Positions 45,665 to 54,600 of a stretch of DNA of 64,000 nucleotides are shown piece after piece. The position numbers and the translations under genes are program-made. The notes below the pieces were generated by a model, which ran no database searches, was not told the DNA's origin, and saw only the letters and a list, made by a program, of their open reading frames with translations. How positions within the stretch are numbered: the first letter of the stretch is position 1; each line of letters starts with the position of its first letter. The stretch comes from Ferrimonas balearica (lineage in GTDB: Bacteria; Pseudomonadota; Gammaproteobacteria; Enterobacterales; Shewanellaceae), in the NCBI RefSeq assembly GCF_019802055.1, contig NZ_JAHVHW010000004.1, positions 124,001-188,000 on the forward strand, read 5' to 3'.

Positions 45665-46366
45665 TTAATGGCTTGACCACGCGTGGATCAATGGCATGAC
45701 CAGCGATGCGGTGATCGCGGTCAGGGCCATCGCCAGCCCTGCAAAGGCCCCGGATTCCGGGTGCAGCTGGAATGCTCTTGCCGCTCCCTGACCGTGAGAG
45801 GTCGCCCCCAGCGCCAGCCCCATCACTTTGGGGTCTCGTACTCCCAGTCGGCTCAATAGGCCGCTGCCGATGATGCTGCCCAAATTACCGGTGATCACCA
45901 CAAACACGATGGTCAGAGACACCACCGCTTCGATCCGCTCGCTGATCCCCATCGCAACTGGCACAGTGACCGACTTCAACGCCAGCGACTGCCCCACTTC
46001 ACCAGGCATCGACAACACCCGGGCGATCTGCACCGCCGACAGATAGCTGATCAGCACCGAAGCGAGAATCGCCAGACCGATGGGCCACCACAGCCGTTTC
46101 ACGTGCGCCCGTTGACGATACAGCGGCACCGCCAGAGCCACCGTCGCCGGCCCGAGCAGAAGGTGGATCACCTGTGCCCCTTCGAAGTATTGGGTGTAGG
46201 AAATATCGAGAAACCCCAGCAGGGCGATCAGCGTCAGAATGGCAAACGCCACCGGGTTCAGCAGAGGGTTCTGCCCACTGCGCTCAAACAGCCATTGGCC
46301 ACAGGCAAACACCAGCAGGGTCAGCATCAGACAGAATGCGGGTTGAGCAAGAATGTAGGCCATCAT
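45665..46366 (-). CDS. lrgB: LrgB-family membrane protein (YohK/CidB type)
   Basis: Inner-membrane protein, 233 residues, about seven helices. Conserved LrgB segments are LKSVTVPVAMGISERI, VVITGNLGSIIGSGLL and GLALGATSHGQGAARAFQ. The lrgA start overlaps it by four bases upstream (ATGA), so the two are coupled. LrgAB proteins are described as holin/antiholin-like in Gram-positives and as pyruvate or glycolate transporters elsewhere. Next to a lactate locus, a role in pyruvate or small-acid movement is plausible, but this is inference. Confidence 0.9.
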   Translation of the reverse strand: MMAYILAQPAFCLMLTLLVFACGQWLFERSGQNPLLNPVAFAILTLIALLGFLDISYTQYFEGAQVIHLLLGPATVALAVPLYRQRAHVKRLWWPIGLAILASVLISYLSAVQIARVLSMPGEVGQSLALKSVTVPVAMGISERIEAVVSLTIVFVVITGNLGSIIGSGLLSRLGVRDPKVMGLALGATSHGQGAARAFQLHPESGAFAGLAMALTAITASLVMPLIHAWSSH

Positions 46367-46719
46367 CCGCGTCGCTCCTTCAAGCGCATCATGGCGGCCA
46401 TCACCCCGGCGCTAACCGCCAGCGTCAGCAAGGTGGCCACCAACACCGCAATGGTGACCGGCAGCCAGGAAGCCAACAGCTGGTCTCCGTACACCATCAC
46501 ACCCACACCGGCGGGCACAAACAGCAGCGCCAGGTAGCCAAGCAGGCCATCGCTGGCCTGGGCCAGACTCTCGGGCACCCGCCCCAATACACAGAGCAGG
46601 CCGAACAACATCAATAAACCGATCACCGAGCCCGGTACCGGCAGGGCAAAGGCGTGACTGATCCCCTCCCCCACCAACCAGAACCCCATCAGGGCGGCCA
46701 AACCAAAAAGCCGTTCCAT
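46363..46719 (-). CDS. lrgA: LrgA/YohJ-family membrane protein
   Basis: A 118-residue protein with four hydrophobic helices, a CidA/LrgA family member: LVGEGISHAFALPVPGSVIGLLMLFGLL and LLFVPAGVGVMVYG are conserved. It ends in a basic tail (MRLKERRG). It is first in lrgAB, coupled to lrgB by an ATGA overlap. The ribosome site before the ATG is weak. Function follows LrgB: either murein-hydrolase control or transport of a small carboxylate. Confidence 0.9.
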   Translation of the reverse strand: MERLFGLAALMGFWLVGEGISHAFALPVPGSVIGLLMLFGLLCVLGRVPESLAQASDGLLGYLALLFVPAGVGVMVYGDQLLASWLPVTIAVLVATLLTLAVSAGVMAAMMRLKERRG

Positions 46720-46894
46720 CTCATACGCTCACTATCTGGAGGACAACGGCGCATTAGAATGCCGCCTCGAAGAGAAAATGCTTGGGGACAACGTCAGGCT
46801 GTGAACCGGATCATGTCGCATTTGCGATGAAGCCGGTTTTCTCGGGAGAGATCAGAGGGTAGAGTGAGACAGCAATGGTTTGAGTGGAGTGATG

Positions 46895-47380
46895 ATGGTG
46901 GAGTGGCTGATTCTGGCAATCGCGGTAGCAGTAGCAATCTGGTGTTGGCAACGAAGTAACGCTCGCCACGTTGCCCGGCCCCTGATGACGCCCGAGGAAC
47001 GCCAGTGCGAACAGGACCTCCGCACCCTGATGGGGGACGGAGTCACGCTCCACAGTAAAGTGCATCTGGCCTGTCTGTTGCCTCACCGCCACTGTGCCCG
47101 CACCCGCACTCTCGACTTTCTTATCAGCCACAGCGCGACCCATCAGCCTCTGGTGGCCGTGACCCTGCAGGACAGCTCCAGATTGAAGCGCCTCTGTCGG
47201 GAAGCCAAACTGCCGCTGTTGAACGCCCGCCAGGGCATCGATACTGCGCTGCTCAGCACCCTGTTGCCCCCCAGCCAGCAAGCCAGTGTCACGCCCCACG
47301 GTCACCTGACCGATGATGAGCGTGACAGCCTGTTTGAGGCGATTCAGTCCCTTAACGAAACCCCCGCCAAACAGAGTTAA
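46895..47380 (+). CDS. Degenerate DUF2726-like membrane-anchored protein
   Basis: A 161-residue protein with an N-terminal membrane helix (MVEWLILAIAVAVAIWCW) and a cytosolic domain. It aligns by eye with the two DUF2726 proteins at 48026 and 63421: LMTPEER after the helix, then a VHLACLL strand, TLDFLISHSATHQPLVAVTLQD, and LPLLNARQGI. The acidic residue of the AIELDD motif of its paralogues is lost here (VAVTLQD), so any nuclease activity is probably gone. Two ATGs lie side by side (46892, 46895); the second fits the GGAG site better. It is convergent with the DUF3087 gene, only 7 bases apart. Confidence 0.65.
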   Translation: MVEWLILAIAVAVAIWCWQRSNARHVARPLMTPEERQCEQDLRTLMGDGVTLHSKVHLACLLPHRHCARTRTLDFLISHSATHQPLVAVTLQDSSRLKRLCREAKLPLLNARQGIDTALLSTLLPPSQQASVTPHGHLTDDERDSLFEAIQSLNETPAKQS

Positions 47381-47387
47381 GCCAACG

Positions 47388-47906
47388 TCAGAAGCGATCC
47401 AGCATCGCCGCATCGAAAGGCGGCAGGGTCGCCTGATGCTGTGCCACCAACGCGGCCAGCTTCTCCTGATCGCGCGCCACAGCGGAGAGCGTCAGAGTGT
47501 TGTTGTCCAGCCGATAAACCAACTCCCGGCTGCGATGGTAGAAGTCCAGCACGCTCATGGCGTTCACGTCGCCCTGCTCTGCCGCCGCTTCCACCGCCTT
47601 GAGCTTTCGGTAGATGCGATTGTGCATCTGCTTCAACTGCCAGACGTACACCACATCCGCCATAAAGGGCTTATCCTTCAGGCCCGCCAGCAGCGCCGAG
47701 CAGAGCGCCAGTGCCAACACCACCCCCATCAGGTTCAGATGAAAGTTGCCGGTGCTCTCGCCAGGCGTCACCGCCCCCTGGCCAAACAAAGCGATCAGCA
47801 ATGAGCCGAACGCCACCGACAGCACCGCCAGCGCCATCACAAACCCCAACGTAACCTGGTTCACCTGGCGACGGTAATGACTCGCCTCAATCTTGCGTAA
47901 TTCCAT
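47388..47906 (-). CDS. DUF3087 family two-helix membrane protein
   Basis: A 172-residue protein with two membrane helices (VTLGFVMALAVLSVAFGSLLIALFG and LNLMGVVLALALCSALLAGL) and a cytosolic C-terminal helical domain (WQLKQMHNRIYRKLKAVEAAAEQGD, then LDFYHRSRELVYRLDNNTLTL). This matches the DUF3087 family known from Shewanella and Vibrio. The ATG at 47906 is chosen over a TTG at 47915. It is divergent from the DUF2726 gene at 48026. Function is unknown. Confidence 0.8.
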   Translation of the reverse strand: MELRKIEASHYRRQVNQVTLGFVMALAVLSVAFGSLLIALFGQGAVTPGESTGNFHLNLMGVVLALALCSALLAGLKDKPFMADVVYVWQLKQMHNRIYRKLKAVEAAAEQGDVNAMSVLDFYHRSRELVYRLDNNTLTLSAVARDQEKLAALVAQHQATLPPFDAAMLDRF

Positions 47907-48025
47907 ACCACTCAACGCGTTGTGTCATGAATTGTGGCGGACAGTGTACTTCAGTAACCCCCGCTGCCCCAAAGGGGGTCTATGGTTAATCCATTGACCC
48001 CTTTGGCCCTGCTCGCAACAACGAT

Positions 48026-48814
48026 ATGACCAGCTACCTGTTGATTCTGCTGTTTCTCTGCCTGGCGCTGGGCGCTGCACTCTGGTGGCGCCAGCGGCAG
48101 TCAGCCCACCCTCAGGCGGGGCTGACCCATCAGGAGCGCACCTTTCAGGCTGCACTGCAAACCGCCCTGGATACTCTGTCGCTGCCGTTGCGCCCCTTTG
48201 CCAAGGTGAAGATCGCCGATGTGCTGGCGCCCGGCCGGGGCCGTCAGCGCCAGCACTGGCTGGCCCAGTATGCGGAGTTGAAGGAGGTCACCTTCGATTT
48301 TGTGTTGTGCGATGCCAAAAGCCTCACCATTCAGGCCGCCATCGCCCTCGACCATGGCCAGCGCGGCACCCGCACCCGGGATCAACTGATCGATACCGCC
48401 TGTCAGGCCACCGGGTTACCGCTGCTGCGCTTTCCCGCCCAGCGGCACTATCCGCAGGAACCGTTGCAAGCGGCGCTGACCGACGCCCTGCCCGCCATTA
48501 AGGCCCACGCGCAAACCCAACGGGAGCGTGCCCACGCCCCCGCATCCACTCCGGAGTCCGTGCCGATGACCAACACCTCATCCCCCCGCGCCGTCGAACA
48601 CCTCAGCACCGAAGAGTTTGCCGAGCGTCTGTCGCTGCATCCCCGCGCGCTGCTGGCCATGCTGGCCCGGCTGGGGTACCTGGAGTGGGACGATAACGGC
48701 GAGCTGCAACTCACCGGCAAGGGGCGGCGCAAAGGGGCAGTGCAGTGGGACGATGAGCGCGCCAAACGCCAGTTTCAATGGTCAGTGCGGGATCGCCACC
48801 GCGCCACCGGCTGA
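48026..48814 (+). CDS. DUF2726 protein with C-terminal winged-helix-like extension
   Basis: A 262-residue protein. An N-terminal membrane helix (MTSYLLILLFLCLALGAALWW) precedes a DUF2726 domain (~30-150) with FAKVKIADVLAP, VTFDFVLCDAKSLTIQAAIALDH and LPLLRFPAQRHY, a layout that recalls PD-(D/E)xK nucleases. A linker rich in Pro/Ser then leads to a ~70-residue C-terminal domain (HLSTEEFAERLSLHPRALLAMLARLGYLEWDDNGELQLTGKGRR) that reads like a winged helix. The acidic second motif is AIALDH, where its paralogue at 63421 has AIELDD. The ribosome site is weak. Attachment to the membrane with a DNA-binding-like tail is unusual. Function unknown. Confidence 0.7.
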   Translation: MTSYLLILLFLCLALGAALWWRQRQSAHPQAGLTHQERTFQAALQTALDTLSLPLRPFAKVKIADVLAPGRGRQRQHWLAQYAELKEVTFDFVLCDAKSLTIQAAIALDHGQRGTRTRDQLIDTACQATGLPLLRFPAQRHYPQEPLQAALTDALPAIKAHAQTQRERAHAPASTPESVPMTNTSSPRAVEHLSTEEFAERLSLHPRALLAMLARLGYLEWDDNGELQLTGKGRRKGAVQWDDERAKRQFQWSVRDRHRATG

Positions 48815-48856
48815 AGGCTAAAAACCTAACCGGGCACGCATTTTTGCCATTAGCAC

Positions 48857-48884
48857 TTGCACCTGACGCACGCATAAGTAGAAT
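48857..48884 (+). promoter_or_regulatory. Promoter of the purine permease-xpt operon
   Basis: TTGCAC (48857-48862), 16-base spacer, TAGAAT (48879-48884). A start near 48891 places the riboswitch at the very front of the leader. Confidence 0.6.
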
Positions 48885-48906
48885 GCGCGCCCAACAATTT
48901 ATTGCG

Positions 48907-48969
48907 CTGTATATCTCTGGAAATCGGGTCCAGAAGTCTCTACCACAAGACCGAATCTTGTGACTACAG
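48907..48969 (+). ncRNA. Guanine-type purine riboswitch
   Basis: P1 is CTGTA / TACAG. P2 is CTGG / CCAG capped by an AAATCGGGT loop, and P3 is ACAAG / CTTGT capped by ACCGAAT. Core segments TATAT, AAGTCTCTACC and GACTAC match the purine aptamer. The base that reads the ligand, in GACTAC, is C, the guanine/hypoxanthine type rather than adenine. The following ~90 bases can form another helix before the GTG of the permease, with no U-run, so control at translation or antitermination is possible. Confidence 0.85.
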
Positions 48970-49061
48970 TCCAATCTCCGCCCATCGCTACCGCGACGGG
49001 TGGCTCCAGTGATACCGCCGGTAAATTGCCCTGAAAACATTCAAACCGAAAGGCAAACACT

Positions 49062-50432
49062 GTGGCGATCACCTCCATTCTGAATCGAGCAGGACGCTCA
49101 CCCCTGCTGGACTCCACCTTTAAGCTCTCCGAGCGCAAAACCACCGTTGGTACCGAGCTGTACGCGGGCTTCATCACCTTCCTGGCCATGAGCTACATCC
49201 TGGCGGTCAACCCGGCCATTCTGGGTGGCATTGAAGGGATGGACAGAGGCGCGGTCTTTACCGCCACCGCACTGGCTGCGGCGTTCGCCACCCTGATCAT
49301 GGGCCTGTTTGGCAACTACCCGGTGATGCTGGCGCCCGGCATGAGCATGAACGGCTTCTTCAAAGGGATGCTGCTGTCCGGCTCCGTGGCCCTGATCTGG
49401 CATGAGGCCCTGTTCGGCATCTTCCTGTCCGGCATCGTCTATCTGGTGTTCTCGCTGACGCGCATCCGCAAGTACATGATTGAGTCGATTCCGGAAGACC
49501 TTAAGCTGGCGATCACCGTTTCTCTCGGTCTCTTTATCGCCTTCCTGGGTCTGAAAAACGCCGGCATCATCGTCTCCAACCCCATCATTCTGGTGAGCAT
49601 GGGGGACATCAGCAATCCGCAGATCGCCATCGCCTTTATCAGCCTCTTTGTGGCACTGGGCTGCATGGTGCGGGACGTCAAACTGGCCACCTTTATCGCC
49701 TTTATGACCTCCATTGTGCTGACGCTGCTGAGCGACGCGTTCCTCGGCACTCAGTACGCCCCCCTGCCGGAGCAGTGGTTCTCCGCACCGCCGAGCCTGG
49801 CCCCCACCGCTGGCCAGATCTTCAACTTCGAATTCCTGACCGCAGACAAGCTGTTTGACCTGCTGTTTATCGTCATCATCTTCTTTATTGTCGACTTCTT
49901 CGATGGCCTCTCCACCATCGTTGGGGTGGGCCGTGACGCTGGCATCATCGACAAAAACGGCAAGGTGCCGAACGCCCGTGCGGCCCTGGTGGCGGACGCG
50001 GGTGGCACCGTTGCAGGCACCATGCTGGGCACCACCTCCATCACCGCCTTCTCTGAATCCGGCATCGCCTCCGCGCAGGGTGCGAAGACCGGCCTGGCGG
50101 CAGTGATGGTGGCGATTCTGTTCCTGCTATCCCTGTTCCTCTACCCGGTATTTTCCCTGTTCTCTACCGCTATCGTAGCCCCGGCTATGATCGTGGTGGG
50201 GATCTACATGGTGGGCCGCCTGGGCCAGATCCAGTGGGACAAGAAAGAGTCCCGCATCGCGGCATTCTTCACCATCATGTTCACCATTCTGAGCTTCTCC
50301 CCCGCCAACGGTATGGCGATGGGCTTTATCAGCTACGCGTTCGCCATGGTAGTGGCGGGCAAAGGCCGCGAAGTGCACCCCATCATCTACGCACTGTCGC
50401 TGATCTTTGTCGCCTACCTGCTGATGCTCTAA
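49062..50432 (+). CDS. NCS2-family purine permease (AzgA/PbuG type)
   Basis: Proton-coupled nucleobase importer, 456 residues, with 12 or more helices. Family motifs are GFITFLAMSYILAVNPAIL, GNYPVMLAPGMSMNGFF, DFFDGLSTIVGVGRDAG and GTTSITAFSESGIASAQGAKTGL, as in guanine/hypoxanthine permeases such as GhxP and PbuG. The start is GTG with an AAAGG site. It lies behind a guanine riboswitch, which supports guanine/hypoxanthine as its substrate, and is followed at 21 bases by xpt. The pair takes up and phosphoribosylates purine bases. Confidence 0.93.
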   Translation: MAITSILNRAGRSPLLDSTFKLSERKTTVGTELYAGFITFLAMSYILAVNPAILGGIEGMDRGAVFTATALAAAFATLIMGLFGNYPVMLAPGMSMNGFFKGMLLSGSVALIWHEALFGIFLSGIVYLVFSLTRIRKYMIESIPEDLKLAITVSLGLFIAFLGLKNAGIIVSNPIILVSMGDISNPQIAIAFISLFVALGCMVRDVKLATFIAFMTSIVLTLLSDAFLGTQYAPLPEQWFSAPPSLAPTAGQIFNFEFLTADKLFDLLFIVIIFFIVDFFDGLSTIVGVGRDAGIIDKNGKVPNARAALVADAGGTVAGTMLGTTSITAFSESGIASAQGAKTGLAAVMVAILFLLSLFLYPVFSLFSTAIVAPAMIVVGIYMVGRLGQIQWDKKESRIAAFFTIMFTILSFSPANGMAMGFISYAFAMVVAGKGREVHPIIYALSLIFVAYLLML

Positions 50433-50453
50433 CCGATTTTTGTGAGACCTGAG

Positions 50454-51020
50454 ATGAACCCATTACAACAGCGGATTTTGCAAGAGGGCGTGGTAAAAAG
50501 CGCCGCCGCCCTTGATGCCAGCGCCTTCCTAACCAAGCAGGTGGATGTGGCGCTGCTTAACTGGTGTGCTAAGGCCATTGCCGAGCACTACCGGGATGCG
50601 GGCATCGACAAGGTGGTCACCATTGAGGCCGGTGGCATCGCCATCGGCACCCTGACCGCACTGGCCCTCGGCAAGCCGCTGGTGGTGTGCAAGAAGGCCG
50701 CCAGCATCCTCGACAGTGCCGAGCTGTACACCGAGACCGTCAAGAGTTTCACCAAGAACACCCAGTACACCCTGACCTGCGACAAGCGCCACCTGAACGC
50801 CGGTGAAAAGGTGCTGTTTGTGGACGACTTCCTGGCCCATGGCCAGGCCCTGCTGGGGATGAAGAGTGTCTGCGAACAGGCCGGTGTCGAACTGGCGGGT
50901 CTGGGCATCGTGATTGAAAAGTCCTTCCAGGAAGGCCGGGGCATCGCCGAGCAGCTTGAACTGCCGCTGCTCTCCCTGGCCCGACTCAAATCTTTGGAAC
51001 AGGGAATCGAGTTCCACTGA
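50454..51020 (+). CDS. xpt: Xanthine phosphoribosyltransferase
   Basis: Converts xanthine (and to some extent guanine) plus PRPP into XMP, 188 residues. The ATG at 50454 is chosen over an in-frame GTG at 50442. It is of the Xpt type known from Firmicutes: VTIEAGGIAIGTLTALALGKPLVVCKKA, and the PRPP loop VLFVDDFLAHGQALLGM. It is cotranscribed with the NCS2 permease under the guanine riboswitch, the same logic as the Bacillus xpt-pbuX operon. It ends in a long terminator. Confidence 0.95.
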   Translation: MNPLQQRILQEGVVKSAAALDASAFLTKQVDVALLNWCAKAIAEHYRDAGIDKVVTIEAGGIAIGTLTALALGKPLVVCKKAASILDSAELYTETVKSFTKNTQYTLTCDKRHLNAGEKVLFVDDFLAHGQALLGMKSVCEQAGVELAGLGIVIEKSFQEGRGIAEQLELPLLSLARLKSLEQGIEFH

Positions 51021-51074
51021 ACAGCGGTCCGCTGCGGCGGCGCCTCTGTGCCCTACAAAAAACAAAAACAAAAC

Positions 51075-51116
51075 GACCCCCGTCAGTACGGATACTGACG
51101 GGGGTCACCCTTTTTT
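51075..51116 (+). terminator. Long-stem terminator after xpt
   Basis: Perfect 14-pair stem GACCCCCGTCAGTA / TACTGACGGGGGTC with loop CGGA, then ACCC and six T. Confidence 0.93.
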
Positions 51117-51137
51117 GGGGCCGCTACTGCGCGACGC

Positions 51138-51515
51138 TCAGGCCATTGAGTGCAACCCAATCATATTGCCGTCCGGATCGAGCGCCAGCACGATAAAGCC
51201 GTACTCACCGATGCTCATCTTGTCGCGCACCACCTGCCCGCCGGACGCCACCACACGGGCGGCCTCCACCGCGCAATCCTCACAGTTGAAGTAGACCAGC
51301 GTGCTGTTATTGCCCGGCTCTACGCCTTCGAAGTGACAGATCGCTCCGGCCGCACCCGGCCCGTTATCCTCCCACGGGAACGCCCACATCACCGGCCCCT
51401 CGTCGCCACCAGGATTCAGCTCAAACAGTTCCACCCCAAACACCGACTGGTAGAACGCCTTGCCCCGTTCAATGTCCGCCACGTAGATCTCAAACCACCC
51501 CACCGGATTGGCCAT
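51138..51515 (-). CDS. VOC/glyoxalase-fold protein
   Basis: A 125-residue single-module vicinal-oxygen-chelate protein of the 'VOC family' type: WFEIYVADIERGKAFYQSVFGVELFEL at the front, ending VLALDPDGNMIGLHSM. An AAGGAG site precedes ATG 51515; an upstream start at 51554 would lack one. Metal-ligand positions cannot be assigned with confidence. Such proteins often act on small reactive molecules or antibiotics. Single gene; specific role unknown. Confidence 0.85.
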   Translation of the reverse strand: MANPVGWFEIYVADIERGKAFYQSVFGVELFELNPGGDEGPVMWAFPWEDNGPGAAGAICHFEGVEPGNNSTLVYFNCEDCAVEAARVVASGGQVVRDKMSIGEYGFIVLALDPDGNMIGLHSMA

Positions 51516-51604
51516 CACTCGCTCCTTATTGACGTTTTTTGGCCCATTCAGCATAGACGCCAGCCGGCCTCACCGAGCGCGGGGTACAGGTTCCCCAACG
51601 CAAA

Positions 51605-51627
51605 AGCGTGGGCACAAAACCCACGCT
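51605..51627. repeat. REP-like hairpin (AGCGTGGG / CCCACGCT)
   Basis: Perfect eight-base arms around CACAAAA. Its arms share the core GCGTGGG of the element at 33007 and of the hairpin at 62642. Confidence 0.6.
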
Positions 51628-51643
51628 GCCAAGCGATAAAAGT

Positions 51644-51675
51644 CAAAAAAATAGCGCCCCGAAGGGCGCCATTTC
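51644..51675 (-). terminator. Terminator of the large protease gene
   Basis: Stem GCGCCC / GGGCGC with loop CGAA. On the minus strand it is followed by seven T. Confidence 0.88.
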
Positions 51676-51679
51676 AGTC

Positions 51680-54600
51680 TTATGCGCGGTAACGACGCCA
51701 CGCCAATGGCAACAGCATCAGGAGGAACCAGCTCATGCTGCCGCTGCTGCTGCCTCCACCGTTGCCCGGCTCTTCAGCCGGCGGCTCAACCCCGTCAGAG
51801 TTCACGGTCAGCACAAACTGGGTGCTGGCAGCATCCTGCGGATTGGCCGCATCGTACACCGTCACGGAGACCAGGGAAGTCCCGTGCCAATGCTCAGTCG
51901 GTGTCAGGCTGAAGCTCATGCCGTCGATTTCGGCATTCACATTCTCCCCTTCCACCATAAGGGCCACAGCGCGGTTACCGTTGTGCACGTAGTCCACGGT
52001 CAGACCGGACAGCGTGGTGTTCTCCTCCATCACCTGATCGGCCAGGCCGAACACCGTGATGTTGCCACCCACATCCAGGGTGTGAGTACGGGTAACGGTG
52101 TTGCCACCGTCAGCCTGAGCGGTCAGGGTCACCGGCAGGCTGCTGGCTACCGCCTCCGGGGTCACCAGCGCGGCGAAGCGCATTACCGCCCGGGTGCTTT
52201 CCGGACCCTGGTAGTTGGCACACACCAGCAGGTTGCTGCCCAGCTTCTCCGGCTCATTGATGGCGTAGTCATCGTAGTGGTAGCCGTTCACCGGATACCA
52301 GAAGCCACGCACCCCTTCGTACCCCTTGAGGCCCACAGTGTGCTCACCCAGGTTGCTGTCCATCTCGGCGTAGGAGAAGAACAGCTCATACACGCCCGGA
52401 GTGAAGTCGATGACGCTGGACGCCAGGGTCATAAAGTCGAAGTGAGTGCTCTTATCCACCACCAGACCACCCCAGGGACCACCGCTGGACTCAGCGTTGT
52501 ACATCCGCTTCCACTGAGTGGCCAGGTAGGCGCCACCGTTCAGTGAGGCGGCGTATACGCCGTACTCATAGGGCTGGAAGGTATCCAGGTCGATACCGGA
52601 CTCATTGATGGACACCGCATTGGCACGCCAGAAAGGCGCCACCATCAGGTCACGGGCACCATCGTAGGCCAGGCTGTAGCCGGGCAGGTGCAACAGCGCG
52701 TGAGCGTCGAAGCGCATCAGGCCGTCGCCTTCGATGGTGATAATGTTGGTGGTGTCCTTGGGCTGGACGCCGTACAGCGGGATATGCGGGAAGTACTTGT
52801 CCGCTCCAACAAAGTCCGGGATCTCAAACAGCTGGTCCCATTCGTTGCTGAAGGCCGGCAACTGACCCACACCGATGCCGGGCAGATCCACAAACTGCGG
52901 ATAGTTGCTGAACGGCAGACGACACATGGGGTCATCCAGATTGGTGCTGTACTCGTAGGTGCGCGGCGCGTCCTTGGAGGAGACCTGAGTGCCTTCCAGC
53001 ACCACACGGTTGCCGTCAACGCTCAACAGCGGTGTGGCAAACTCGTTGCCTCGCAGGCTCTCCTCAATCAGGGTCAGGCCGGTGGGCAGTTCCACGCTGA
53101 GCGTGATGTTGCGCTCGCTGCCAAACAGGTTGGCCTGCTGCACCACTTCAAACTCCACCACATCGCCCACCCGGGCACCGTCGTGGCTGGCACTGAACTG
53201 AACGTCCTGCTCAGCGCGCTGCAGACGAACCGGCAGCATGCCGATGTCTCCGGGGTTCAGGCTGTCAGTGCCCAACTCCACCACTGCGTGAAGGGTCTCA
53301 CCTTCGCTGACGCCCTCAACAGCCCAATTCAATTGCAGCTGCTGGGCGCTGACGCCGTCACTGTCAGTGGCGCTGACGCTGAGGCGGTCGGTCACCTGGT
53401 CGCCAATCACCACGACGTTGGTGACGATACGGTGTGCCTCATCGTAAGGGTCCCACCAACCGAGGCCGTACTTCACATTGGAGACCATGTACCAGTACTC
53501 ACCCGGCTCGGGATTGTTGATGGCACAGTAGTCAGCCAGACGCCAGTCGGAGATGCAGATCGCTTCTTCGCCCCAATTGATCAGGCCATCGCCATTCACA
53601 TCGCGGCCGAGGTCAATCCGGCTGCCAAAGCGCGCCCAATCGTCCTCTTCGGCGATCTCCACCACCAGACGCTTGGTGCCGGTCGGCACGGTGAACATGC
53701 GGTAACCGATCTGGCTTTCCGCACTGGGCAGGGCATCCACGATGTCCCAGGGCCACAGCGTGTTCATCTGCAGAGCGTACTCTTTGGTTTCTCCCGCAAC
53801 CATGCCGTAGACGTTGGCGTCGATGGCGCTGGAAGGCGGCAGAATCACACTTGGAGTCAGCAGGTTTCCTTCATCACGGCCCACATCCGCCTGAACAAGA
53901 ACCGGCAGAGCTGCGCGGTCATAAGCGGCGATCACCGGCAGAGTCTGTACCGGCTTGGCGGAATCAGACGGCGCCAGCATCAGCTTGCCGTAGAAGGTGG
54001 CACCGGCAGAGTTGCCCGGACCAAGAGGCGAGTCGGTCTGGTAGTCCACATCCGGCAGAGTTGCGGTAACCATCACGCGCTGGGTTTCACCCGCTTCCAG
54101 AGAGAACTGAGTCGGCGTGACCTCCAGCTTCATCAGTGAAGCACCGAAGTAATCCACCTCCTCGGCAGTCACACTCCAGTTGCCGCTTTCGGTGGCGGTA
54201 AAGGTACGGTACCAGGTGCAGGTTCCCTTACAGTCCCGGTCTACCAGATAGGGGGTATTGAGGGTGCGGACGTCGCCCCCGCTCAGCGGGTTGGCGGACT
54301 GGTAGTTGGCGATGGTTTCATCCTGAACCAGGGTGGCGTTCACCGCCTGATCCACGTTGATCACCCCGGCACCGGCATCGTCAAAGCTGACCGGACCGGT
54401 ATTGCCGTAGTCGTCCACCTCGACCGCGACCTTGGTGGTTGTGGTGGCCAGTGCAGATTGGATCTGCGCCGGCGTCCAGTCCGGATGAGCGGCTTTGATC
54501 AGCGCCAGAGCACCCGCCACATGGGGCGACGCCATGGAGGTACCGCTGATCATCGCCCAGTTCATGCCAAAGCCTTCCAGGGTGAGGAGGCGGTCATTGG

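Noticed and set aside
51680-52546. Plus-strand frames opposite the large protease 3' end
   Set aside because: They mirror the protease codons, start in its terminator region and have no ribosome sites.
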